Below, piece after piece: positions 1-6,360 of a DNA stretch of 11,634 bases (position 1 is its first letter; every line of letters starts with the position of its first letter). Source of the stretch: Pseudomonadota bacterium (GTDB lineage: Bacteria; Pseudomonadota; Alphaproteobacteria; Rhizobiales; Rhizobiaceae). The notes beneath the pieces were generated by a model, which saw nothing but the letters and a program-made list of their open reading frames with translations, made no database searches and was not told the DNA's origin. The stretch is taken from positions 1-11,634 of the forward strand of contig JAEYTV010000309.1 of the NCBI GenBank assembly GCA_023433855.1, written 5' to 3'. The translations under genes were made by a program, and so were the position numbers.

Positions 1-613
1 GGCTTGCCCCCTCCCGGACGACTTGCCTGAAGCTCTTCGCAGAGGGCAGGGACCATTGAGGTACAAGCTTCTTGATGCGGCGCACGACAAAATTGACAAT
101 ATGGCCCTTGGCTCCCAGCATGTCGCCCATGGTCGCCACCACCACATGCTCCACCTCGGTGTTCGGCAGAGCCTGCTGGACCGTCCGCGCGAAGTTCTCC
201 AGCACGAAGATCGCCTTTGCACCCGCGTCCTTTAGCTGGTGCTCGAGTTCTCGCGCCGTGTAGAGTGGATTGATGTTGACAACCACGATCCCGACGCGAA
301 GGATCCCATAGACGATCACCGGATTCTGCAGGATGTTCGGCATCATCACGGCGACCCGGTCACCTTTGGTAAGCCCTTGTGCTTGCAGCCACGCAGCGAT
401 CTTCCGGCTCTCCACCTCCAGTTGTCCGAACGTGAGCGACTTGCCCATGCTGGAGAAGGCGGCGCGGTCTGCATACCGTCTACAGCTCTCCTCGAAGAGC
501 TCACCAAGCGAGTTGTAGGCAAGCGGAGCTATCTCTTCCGGAACGGTAGGAGGGTAGGACGCGAGCCAGATCTTGGTCGGATTTTCCTCGGCGCGTGCGG
601 TGATTTCACTCAT
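1..613 (-). CDS. fadD: Long-chain fatty acid--CoA ligase FadD, N-terminal part (cut by window edge)
   Basis: The visible 204 residues are the N-terminal third of an AMP-forming long-chain acyl-CoA synthetase, which activates fatty acids to acyl-CoA with ATP at the inner membrane for beta-oxidation. The start region reads MSEITARAEENPTKIW, followed by the ANL N-domain hallmarks GDRVAVMMPN (84-93) and NINPLYTARELEHQL (113-127). FadD-specific stretches are KGHIVNFVVRRIKKLVPQ (169-186) and LPSAKSFRQ (189-197). The ATP-binding and adenylation motifs lie beyond the left edge. The start at 613 is supported by GGAGGAG just upstream. The gene is divergent from the PRC-barrel gene, and a candidate LiuR-like operator lies about 130 bp upstream of the start, as expected for a regulated fatty-acid or branched-chain catabolic gene. 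The family call is firm; chain-length preference cannot be judged from this part. Confidence 0.9.
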   Translation of the reverse strand, partial: MSEITARAEENPTKIWLASYPPTVPEEIAPLAYNSLGELFEESCRRYADRAAFSSMGKSLTFGQLEVESRKIAAWLQAQGLTKGDRVAVMMPNILQNPVIVYGILRVGIVVVNINPLYTARELEHQLKDAGAKAIFVLENFARTVQQALPNTEVEHVVVATMGDMLGAKGHIVNFVVRRIKKLVPQWSLPSAKSFRQVVREGAS

Positions 614-740
614 AGGGACTCCTCCTCGCTTCTCTACCTTGCTGCGCTTGCGCGCTCGCGACGAAGTCCTCCACCTCGTCGCGCGGCAAGTATGCCACGC
701 TACCGCTCACCTGCGCCATAGACACCAGAGCTACATAACC

Positions 741-756
741 TGGACGTAAACGTCAA
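741..756 (-). promoter_or_regulatory. Candidate LiuR/MerR-type operator upstream of fadD
   Basis: The minus strand reads TTGACGTTTACGTCCA. Its core GACGT-2 nt-ACGTC (743-754) is an inverted repeat. From memory of comparative work on fatty-acid and leucine catabolism regulons, this resembles sites of the MerR-family regulator LiuR. The TTGACG half could also serve as a -35 element for fadD. No regulator gene is in the window, so the assignment rests on motif shape and on the downstream gene. Confidence 0.35.
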
Positions 757-760
757 TTGG

Positions 761-772
761 GCGGGCGCCCGC
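761..772. repeat. Perfect 12-bp palindrome GCGGGCGCCCGC
   Basis: A fully self-complementary 12-mer lies between the LiuR-like site and the EcfG-type promoter in the divergent fadD / PRC-barrel intergenic region. It could be an operator half-way between the two promoters. In GC-rich DNA, chance is also a real possibility. Confidence 0.3.
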
Positions 773-782
773 ACCGTGTCCG

Positions 783-807
783 GGAACTCGGCTCGCCACG
801 CGACGTT
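783..807 (+). promoter_or_regulatory. EcfG/RpoE2-type general stress response promoter
   Basis: GGAAC at 783-787 and CGTT at 804-807 are separated by exactly 16 nt. This matches the established alphaproteobacterial EcfG (sigma-E2) consensus GGAAC-N16/17-CGTT. Transcription would start near 815, leaving a leader of about 35 nt that contains the AAGGAGG ribosome binding site of the PRC-barrel gene. This spacing also argues against the ATG at 816 as the start codon, since it would sit at the transcript 5' end without a ribosome binding site. Confidence 0.75.
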
Positions 808-848
808 GTACTGAGGTGAAGTCGAGTGAGATTGAGACAAGGAGGTGC

Positions 849-1244
849 ATGATGTTGCATCACGAGCCACGGGCCGGTCAGGATCCCTACGTGAAGGACA
901 CACCGTCGCTGATCGCCAGCGACAAGGTCGAAGGTACCCGCGTTTACGGCGCAGACGGGAAGCACATAGGTTCGATCGAGCGCGTCCTTCTCGAAAAGCG
1001 CGGTGGCCGGGTTGCCTATGTCGTGCTGAGCTTCGGCGGGTTCATGGGGATAGGAGACGATTACTATCCCTTGCCCTGGGAAAAGCTTCGGTACGATGAG
1101 GAACTGGATGGATACCGCATCGACCTGACCAAGGACCAGATCATCGGGGCTCCAAGCTACCGGGATCTGAGCGACGATACCTGGTATAATGACAAGGGTC
1201 GGACGATCTACGATTATTATGGCGTTCCACCCTACTGGATGTAG
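849..1244 (+). CDS. PRC-barrel domain protein, probable general-stress protein
   Basis: This is a small soluble protein of 131 residues (130 if the second ATG at 852 is used). One PRC-barrel fills residues about 18-100: it opens with LIASDKVEGTRVYGADGKHIG and continues through YVVLSFGGFMGIGDDYYPLPW. A Tyr/Asp/Trp-rich tail follows (YNDKGRTIYDYYG, ending PPYWM). PRC-barrel proteins include photosynthetic reaction-centre H-subunit and RimM-like adaptors, but stand-alone forms like this have no assigned reaction. AAGGAGG at 839-845 lies 3 nt before the ATG at 849 and 6 nt before the ATG at 852, so either may be used and 852 has the better spacing. An EcfG-type promoter stands directly upstream, so the gene is probably induced in the general stress response. 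It is monocistronic and ends in a strong terminator. No signal peptide or membrane segment is visible. Confidence 0.85.
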   Translation: MMLHHEPRAGQDPYVKDTPSLIASDKVEGTRVYGADGKHIGSIERVLLEKRGGRVAYVVLSFGGFMGIGDDYYPLPWEKLRYDEELDGYRIDLTKDQIIGAPSYRDLSDDTWYNDKGRTIYDYYGVPPYWM

Positions 1245-1266
1245 CAAGCGCCAAGCCAGACCATCG

Positions 1267-1298
1267 AAGGGCTCCGCCAAGCGGAGCCCTTTTCGTTT
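1267..1298 (+). terminator. Rho-independent terminator of the PRC-barrel gene
   Basis: The stem AAGGGCTCCGC (1267-1277) pairs perfectly with GCGGAGCCCTT (1281-1291) around a CAA loop, and a T-rich tract TTTTCGTTTGTTT follows. It lies 22 bp after the stop codon and separates this gene from the GNAT-like gene downstream. Confidence 0.82.
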
Positions 1299-1361
1299 GT
1301 TTAAGGCTCTTCTGGCACTTTGCCATGTACCTGAAGTCAGCAGGCCCGGAAGGGACCACGA

Positions 1362-2477
1362 ATGGGCATGATGGACAAGTCCGGCATCGTCAGAGACCTG
1401 GAGCGTGAGGACCTGCCGGCTATAGCGCAGTTGTTCCAGAAGACCTTTCGTAATTCGGCGCCTCTTCAATCGTCCATGGTGGAGTATTTCCAGCAGATCT
1501 ATTTCGAACATCCCTGGTGGGACGAGGAGATTCGCTCGAAGGTTTTCGTCGACCGTGACGGTGAAGCCGAAGGCTTCATAGGGGTGTTTCCCTCAAGGCT
1601 GGAACTCGATGGCAGGCCGTTGCGCGCGGCATTTGCCGGATCGATGATGGTGCATAAACCCCAGCAGAACCCATTGGCAGGCGCACGGCTGCTGCGCGCA
1701 TTTCTGGCTGGACCACAGGATATCTCCCTGACGGAAACGGCAAACGCGCTTGCTCTCGGCATGTGGCAGAAACTCGCTCTGCCACTGGACATTGCTTACA
1801 GCCTCAATTGGCTGCGTATCTTCAGGCCTGCATCCACCGCACTCCAGGTGCTCGAGCGCTCGCTGAAGGCCGGTCGCCTCTTGCGGCCGATCGCCAGGGT
1901 GGCCGATGGCGTGAGCGAAAGGGTCGGCTTGTCTCCCTTTCGGGCATCCGCGCCAGTTGGGGCGGCACGCGCAAACTTCTGGGAGGCGACGCGTGAGGAG
2001 TTCGCACACGCCGTTCTGAAGCTCTCCGCCGAGTTCCCCTTGAGGCCGGCCTGGGATCCTGACTCCCTCGAGTGGTTCATGAAACATGCGGAACGGAAGC
2101 GGCAGTTCGGAAGCCCCGTGTGGCGCATTGCCGAGGCTAGAAACGGCCAACTCGTCGGCTGCTATGCGTATTATGGACGCCCAGGCGGCATAGCCTGGCT
2201 GCTTCAGGCACTCTGCTCTCCTGCGGTGGCCGGCGACCTGGTCGAGGATCTGTTTGCCCACGCCGATGCGGGCGGCTGTGTTGCGATCCGCGGTGCTGGA
2301 CACCCATGGTTGACGCCGGAACTTATCAGCCGCAAGACCCTGTTCTACGGACGAGCATTCTTCGTGGCGCACGCCAAGGACAAGGCGCTTCTGGAGCCGG
2401 TGCGATCCGGCCGAGGCCTCATAAGCGGACTCGCAGGCGAAAACTGGACGCGCCTGATTGGCGACGAGTTCGACTGA
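1362..2477 (+). CDS. GNAT-fold acyltransferase-like protein, two-lobed
   Basis: The product is 371 residues, about twice a single GNAT domain. The N-terminal lobe shows a GNAT pattern: IVRDLEREDLPAIAQLFQKTF (9-29), the strands GFIGVFPSRLELDGRPLRAAFAG (71-93), and a likely acyl-CoA pyrophosphate loop KPQQNPLAGARLL (99-111). The C-terminal lobe has a second strand set (WRIAEARNGQLVGCYAYYG) that could be a degenerate GNAT half. Members of this fold move acyl groups from CoA or ACP to amines. The natural substrate here is unknown. GGAAGGG lies 7 nt before the ATG at 1362; ATGs at 1368 and 1371 are alternatives. The gene follows a terminator, so it has its own promoter, which I could not identify. 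It converges on the NadE-like gene with only 5 bp between stop codons, which places it beside the ACP/ligase cassette and suggests, without proof, a shared pathway. Confidence 0.75.
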   Translation: MGMMDKSGIVRDLEREDLPAIAQLFQKTFRNSAPLQSSMVEYFQQIYFEHPWWDEEIRSKVFVDRDGEAEGFIGVFPSRLELDGRPLRAAFAGSMMVHKPQQNPLAGARLLRAFLAGPQDISLTETANALALGMWQKLALPLDIAYSLNWLRIFRPASTALQVLERSLKAGRLLRPIARVADGVSERVGLSPFRASAPVGAARANFWEATREEFAHAVLKLSAEFPLRPAWDPDSLEWFMKHAERKRQFGSPVWRIAEARNGQLVGCYAYYGRPGGIAWLLQALCSPAVAGDLVEDLFAHADAGGCVAIRGAGHPWLTPELISRKTLFYGRAFFVAHAKDKALLEPVRSGRGLISGLAGENWTRLIGDEFD

Positions 2478-2482
2478 CCGGG

Positions 2483-3478
2483 CTACCCGAGCATCGTCGC
2501 CGGCGCCGCGTGTAGATACTCAGCAACCTTGCGCTTGGCCGCTATATTGCGCCACACCGCCTCGACCTGGTCGGGGGTCAGGCTCACGGCGTCGGCGACG
2601 GCTTCACGCGGCAGCCCGTTGTCCAGCCCGTAGAGGCAAAGGTCCATGCGGTCGTAAGGCAGCGAGAAATAATACTCGTCCTGCCCTTGGGGCAGGGACC
2701 AGGTGTCGGTAGTCGGAGCCCGGCGGCAGATCTCGAGCGGGACTCCGAGCGTTCCGGCCAGCTGGTAGACCTGGCTCTTGTAAAGATGCGCTATCGGCTT
2801 GAAGTCGGCCGCCCCGTCGCCGTTCTTGACGAAAAATCCCTGATCATATTCCAGCCTGTTTGGTGTGCCGGCGACGGCATAGTTCAGGCGGTCGGCATGG
2901 TAGTACTCGATCTGCTTGCGGGTCCGTTGCTTCATGTTGGCGGCGGCGATCATCCCGAGATAGACGTCCAGCGGCATGCGATGCCGGCTCTGTTCACCTT
3001 CAGGGGTCGCAACGACGAGCCAAGAAATGTTGTAGCCGCGGCCCGTCAGGGCGTCCTCAAGCACAACTTTGCAGCCCCACCCCTTACCGAATTGCGGGAC
3101 AACCTGCCGGATGAAACCGTCACGCCTTTCGTAGCAGCCAGCCGCCTCCAGTGCGGGGCCGATGTCTTCGAGAACGGTTTCGATTCCCGTTGCTTCTGCA
3201 AGAGCCCTGCCGAGACGCAGACTTTCCGGGTCCGAGTCATTCTCGGGCATGAAGATCCCGGTTACCTTCTCGGATCCGAGTGCGCGGGCGCACAAGGCAG
3301 CGGTGACGCTGGAATCAATGCCACCGGAAAGCCCGAGCACCGCGCCGCGTCGACGCAGCGATCTTCCAATCGTCTCGCGGATCCAGGCGCAGATGCGCTC
3401 GATCTCAGCTTCGGCGTCCAGCTTCAGGCTGTCCGGCGAGAACGTGCGCGGCTCTGCTATGATCTCGGCTCGCGTCAT
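2483..3478 (-). CDS. nadE: NAD(+) synthase-like ammonia-dependent amidoligase, enlarged subgroup
   Basis: This 331-residue N-type ATP-pyrophosphatase belongs to the NadE family, which adenylates a carboxylate and amidates it with ammonia (classically deamido-NAD to NAD). The P-loop LGLSGGIDSS is at 48-57. The second signature runs from NMKQRTRKQIEYYHADRLNY (181-200) through AGTPNRLEYDQGFFVKNGDG (203-222) to the AD..PI..L.KSQVYQLA segment (224-241). There is no glutaminase domain. It is longer than ordinary stand-alone NadE (about 275 residues), mostly through an insert at about 110-175 rich in aromatic and charged residues, and through the C-terminal TTDTWSLPQGQDEYYFSLPY segment (256-275). 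The ATG overlaps the ligase stop as ATGA, so translation is coupled. Placed after an ACP and an acyl ligase, it may amidate a substrate other than deamido-NAD, but a second true NAD synthetase cannot be excluded. Confidence 0.85.
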   Translation of the reverse strand: MTRAEIIAEPRTFSPDSLKLDAEAEIERICAWIRETIGRSLRRRGAVLGLSGGIDSSVTAALCARALGSEKVTGIFMPENDSDPESLRLGRALAEATGIETVLEDIGPALEAAGCYERRDGFIRQVVPQFGKGWGCKVVLEDALTGRGYNISWLVVATPEGEQSRHRMPLDVYLGMIAAANMKQRTRKQIEYYHADRLNYAVAGTPNRLEYDQGFFVKNGDGAADFKPIAHLYKSQVYQLAGTLGVPLEICRRAPTTDTWSLPQGQDEYYFSLPYDRMDLCLYGLDNGLPREAVADAVSLTPDQVEAVWRNIAAKRKVAEYLHAAPATMLG

Positions 3479-5013
3479 GCGACATTCCCCTGTATCTGTT
3501 CGTAAGAGTTGGCGATATTCAGCCGGATCTTGCCGGTCGCCGTTCTGGGCAACGTGGCCCTGAACTCGACGCTCTTCGGGACCATGTAATCCTCAAGCCG
3601 GCTGGCGCAGTGGCGCAGGATGTCGCGTTCGCAAAGGTGCGCTCCTTCCCGCAACACAACATAGGCGCGGACCACCTCTCCGAACACCGGATCCGGTACG
3701 CCGCCGACGGCCGCTTCGGCTATCTGGGGCAGCTCATAAAGCGCTCGTTCCACCTCTTGCGGGCTGACCTTTTCGCCACGCGTCTTTATGATGTCGTCGG
3801 TGCGGCTGACGAAATAGAGAAAACCATCCCGGTCGGTGCGGAAAAGATCACCTGTATGCAGGCGCCGTCCACCCGGGACCGGAACCAGCTTCTGGAGCGT
3901 CGTCGCAGCATCGTTCCAGTAGCCGAGCATGATGTGCGGGCCTTCCACGACGAGTTCACCAATGACCTCCGGCGCCGCCGGTTTTCCCTCATCATCCACC
4001 ACATAGGCCCGCGAACCGGGAATAGGTCTTCCCACCGACAGCGGGCGTTGCAGGGCTTCCACCGGTGGCAGGTACGTCGTGCGCAAGCATTCTGTCTGGC
4101 CGTACATTAGAAAGAGCTGCGCCTGCGGCAGGAGGTGATGCAGCCTTGCGGTGAACGTCGGCGGCATCGCCGCGGCGGCGCTGGTTATGTAGCGCAGATG
4201 CGGGAGAAAACCGGGTTGGAGGTCCTCCATCCCGACGATCGCGGCAGCCATGGGTGGCACGAGGGGAAAGCCCGTAACCTTTTCCTCCGAAAGCCGCTGC
4301 AGCACCTTCCGCGGAAATGCGAAGCTCTTCTCGAGAACGAGCGTTCCGCCGACCATCGCCATGGTGACCACCTGAGTGATGCCGTAGCCGAAGGAAAGCG
4401 GCAAGACATTGAGGACGATGTCCTCGGCCGTATTGCCTAGATACTGGACGATGGCTGTGCAGGCAGCATTCACGTTGGCATGAGAGAGCATCACGGCCTT
4501 GGCCCTGCCGGTCGAACCGGACGTATGGATGAGCAGCGCTAGGCAATTCATGTCATAGAGTTCCGGAAGCGGAACGCTGTTCTCGCCTCCGCCTTGGTGC
4601 CGGCAGCGGAAGAAGCCGTTGCCGACCTCGGCAACGAGCACTTCGGGTCGGACTCTGCTGCGCGAACACGCGGTGGTCACCGTATCCTGGAAGCGGCTCT
4701 GCGTCACGATGGCAGCGGGCTCGGTGTTCTCGATGATTTCGGCGAGCTTGTCCGCTTTGATGGAAGAATGGAGTGGGCAAGGGACGATCCCCGCCTTCCA
4801 GGCGCCAAAGAGCGCGATGACGGCTTCCGCGCCGGTATCGAGCACCGTCAGCACGCGGTCGCCCGGCTTGCATGCGCCCAGGAGGAACTTGGCCGCCAGA
4901 CGATCTGACCATGCGTCGAGTTCGGCATAGCTAAGGCTCACACCGCCTGCAACGAGCGCAATCTTGGCTGGGAAACGCCGGGCGCTCTCGCGAAGCCGTG
5001 CCTCCAGGCGCAT
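3475..5013 (-). CDS. AMP-forming acyl--CoA/acyl--ACP ligase (ANL superfamily)
   Basis: This is a full-length 512-residue adenylate-forming enzyme. It activates a carboxylic acid as acyl-AMP and passes it to a thiol, here probably the phosphopantetheine arm of the neighbouring ACP. Core motifs are intact: the ATP P-loop HTSGSTGRAKAVMLSH (163-178), LPLSFGYG (204-211), YGQTE (304-308), HTGDLFRTDRDGFLYF (386-401), the hinge region SRTDDIIKTRGEKVSPQEVE (403-422), and the C-terminal catalytic lysine in PRTATGKIRLN (Lys495). GGGGAGGAG precedes the ATG at 5013. It sits between the ACP gene (14-nt gap upstream) and the nadE-like gene (4-nt overlap downstream), so the three form one operon. Substrate specificity is not readable. 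It resembles ligases found in surface-polysaccharide and small specialised-metabolite clusters more than fatty-acid degradation enzymes. Confidence 0.9.
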   Translation of the reverse strand: MRLEARLRESARRFPAKIALVAGGVSLSYAELDAWSDRLAAKFLLGACKPGDRVLTVLDTGAEAVIALFGAWKAGIVPCPLHSSIKADKLAEIIENTEPAAIVTQSRFQDTVTTACSRSRVRPEVLVAEVGNGFFRCRHQGGGENSVPLPELYDMNCLALLIHTSGSTGRAKAVMLSHANVNAACTAIVQYLGNTAEDIVLNVLPLSFGYGITQVVTMAMVGGTLVLEKSFAFPRKVLQRLSEEKVTGFPLVPPMAAAIVGMEDLQPGFLPHLRYITSAAAAMPPTFTARLHHLLPQAQLFLMYGQTECLRTTYLPPVEALQRPLSVGRPIPGSRAYVVDDEGKPAAPEVIGELVVEGPHIMLGYWNDAATTLQKLVPVPGGRRLHTGDLFRTDRDGFLYFVSRTDDIIKTRGEKVSPQEVERALYELPQIAEAAVGGVPDPVFGEVVRAYVVLREGAHLCERDILRHCASRLEDYMVPKSVEFRATLPRTATGKIRLNIANSYEQIQGNVA

Positions 5014-5027
5014 CGGTTTCTCCTCCC

Positions 5028-5285
5028 CTACGCCGCTGCCGGCAACTTCGAAGCGAGGTATCGGGTCATGTTATCGACGCTGTCGAGGTTGTCCGGAACG
5101 ATCTCCTCGTCGGCAACCGTGATGCCGTACGTCGATTCGAGGAAGGCGATGAGTTCGAGCACACCGGTGGAGTCCATCACCCCCGTGTCAAGCAGAGACT
5201 GGTCGTCGGCGATATCGGCATCTGCCCGGAACAGAAAGTTCTCGGCAATGAATTGACGCACTGCAGTTGTGAAACGTTCAGCCAT
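5028..5285 (-). CDS. Stand-alone acyl carrier protein (phosphopantetheine-binding)
   Basis: This 85-residue acidic four-helix carrier protein carries the phosphopantetheine attachment motif DTGVMDSTGVLEL (33-45), with Ser39 as the modified residue. Helix III residues follow, and it ends SKLPAAA. The motif is DSTG rather than the DSLD/DSLE of fatty-acid-synthesis AcpP, which is typical of dedicated carrier proteins paired with an AMP ligase. It is the first gene of the ACP-ligase-NadE-like operon. AAAGGG lies 7 nt upstream of the ATG. The promoter should be in the 5286-5470 intergenic region shared with the exonuclease gene, which contains tandem CTTGCCT repeats. The phosphopantetheinyl transferase is not in the window. 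Confidence 0.9.
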   Translation of the reverse strand: MAERFTTAVRQFIAENFLFRADADIADDQSLLDTGVMDSTGVLELIAFLESTYGITVADEEIVPDNLDSVDNMTRYLASKLPAAA

Positions 5286-5328
5286 GGACAGCCCTTTCGA
5301 GTTCTTTGGCGTGTGCTGTTCAGCCAGA

Positions 5329-5404
5329 CGCCAGCAACTGCACCGCCTTTACTTGCCTGACCTTGCCTCATAGTCCTGAATCTTTCCCTAAGTTGCTGCT
5401 GGCG
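5329..5404. repeat. Inverted repeat enclosing tandem CTTGCCT repeats upstream of the ACP operon
   Basis: CGCCAGCAACT at 5329-5339 is matched by the inverted arm AGTTGCTGCTGGCG at 5391-5404, which carries a 3-nt insertion. Inside the interval, CTTGCCT occurs at 5352-5358 and again at 5362-5368, exactly 10 bp apart and so on the same DNA face. The repeats lie 67-83 bp upstream of the ACP start codon, a suitable place for an activator or repressor. No known regulator was recognised. Confidence 0.4.
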
Positions 5405-5473
5405 TTTTGAAGAGTTCCCGAAATTGCATCCAAATGCGGCTCGATGCGTTGTCATGAACGAAGGAGGAGCAAG

Positions 5474-5569
5474 GTGTTGCGCGGCGGATTTGTCATGCAA
5501 GCTGTTTCGGCTCGGCCGCCGTCGGCGGGGAAGCCTAAGGGGAAGGCGAAGACGAGTGATCGCGGATAA
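5474..5569 (+). CDS. Possible 31-residue leader peptide ahead of the exonuclease gene
   Basis: AAGGAGG (5461-5467) lies 6 nt before a GTG at 5474, which is ideal ribosome-binding-site geometry. The frame stays open for 31 codons, giving a basic peptide (VLRGGFVMQAVSARPP..., then several Lys/Gly residues), and ends in TAA at 5567. Its end overlaps the likely GTG start of the exonuclease gene (5556) by 14 nt, which would allow translational coupling. Short length and lack of a recognisable family keep this tentative; the ribosome binding site is the main support. Confidence 0.38.
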   Translation: MLRGGFVMQAVSARPPSAGKPKGKAKTSDRG

Positions 5570-6350
5570 GGAAAGCCGGAAAATCGCAACCTTCAACGTC
5601 AACGGCATCAATGGCCGTCTCCCCATCCTTCTCAGATGGCTTGAGGAGACGGAGCCGGATATTGTCTGCCTTCAGGAACTGAAGGCTTCGCAAGAGAGGT
5701 TTCCAGCAGCAGCGCTTGAGCAGGCAGGCTACGGCGCGGTCTGGCATGGCCAGAAGAGCTGGAACGGCGTTGCGATCCTGGCCCGAGATCTGGATCCCGT
5801 AGAAACGCGGCGGGACCTGCCGGGAGGTGACGATGACACCCACAGCCGCTATATCGAGGCTGCCGTGCGTGGCGTGCTCGTTGCTTGCCTTTATGCTCCA
5901 AATGGCAATCCTGCCCCCGGTCCCAAGTTCGACTACAAGCTCGCGTGGTATGAGCGGTTTCTGACGCATTCCCGGGCCCTCCTGGATACGGGAGCTCCCG
6001 TTGTCCTGGCAGGCGACTTCAACATCATGCCCACCGACCTCGACGTCTATAAGCCGGAACGGTGGAGAAACGATGCCCTGTTCAGGCCCGAGGTGCGCAG
6101 GATTTATGAGCGCCTTCTCGATCAGGGGTGGAGGGACGCTATTCGGGAACGCCATCCGGACGAGCGCGTCTACACCTTCTGGGACTACTTCCGTAACGCT
6201 TGGGGCCGCAACGCCGGGCTGCGGCTTGATCATCTGCTGCTTAGCCCTTCTTCCGCACGTCGGCTCCAGGCCGCTGGCGTTGACCGTGATGTCCGTGGAT
6301 GGGACCACGCGAGCGATCACGCGCCCGCATGGATCGAACTCAGCACCTGA
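5556..6350 (+). CDS. xthA: Exodeoxyribonuclease III (XthA family AP endonuclease)
   Basis: This 264-residue Mg-dependent nuclease of the endonuclease/exonuclease/phosphatase fold cuts DNA 5' to abasic sites and degrades 3' ends in base-excision repair. Motifs numbered from the GTG at 5556: RKIATFNVNGINGRL (8-22), DIVCLQELK with metal-binding Glu41, LYAPNGNP with Tyr113, the catalytic GDFNIMPTDLDVY (Asp154, Asn156), the loop WDYFRNAWGRNAGLRLDHLL with Asp225, and SDHAP with catalytic His255. The GTG is chosen because GGAAGG lies 9 nt before it, the protein then starts eight residues before the conserved first strand, and the total matches the family length. The frame is open upstream to 5424, but that part encodes an Arg-rich stretch unlike the family. 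The gene ends 10 bp from the convergent dehydrogenase gene. Confidence 0.9.
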   Translation: MIADKESRKIATFNVNGINGRLPILLRWLEETEPDIVCLQELKASQERFPAAALEQAGYGAVWHGQKSWNGVAILARDLDPVETRRDLPGGDDDTHSRYIEAAVRGVLVACLYAPNGNPAPGPKFDYKLAWYERFLTHSRALLDTGAPVVLAGDFNIMPTDLDVYKPERWRNDALFRPEVRRIYERLLDQGWRDAIRERHPDERVYTFWDYFRNAWGRNAGLRLDHLLLSPSSARRLQAAGVDRDVRGWDHASDHAPAWIELST

Positions 6351-6360
6351 CGGTCTGCCA

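Noticed and set aside
5405..5437. TTGAAG with a downstream CCAAAT as a promoter for the exonuclease gene
   Set aside because: The -10 match is too poor for either the housekeeping or heat-shock sigma factor.
5424..5555. Upstream extension of the exonuclease III frame to the ATG at 5424 or 5454
   Set aside because: The extra residues are an Arg-rich run unlike the family N-terminus; the strong ribosome binding site at 5461-5467 is in a different frame and cannot serve either ATG.
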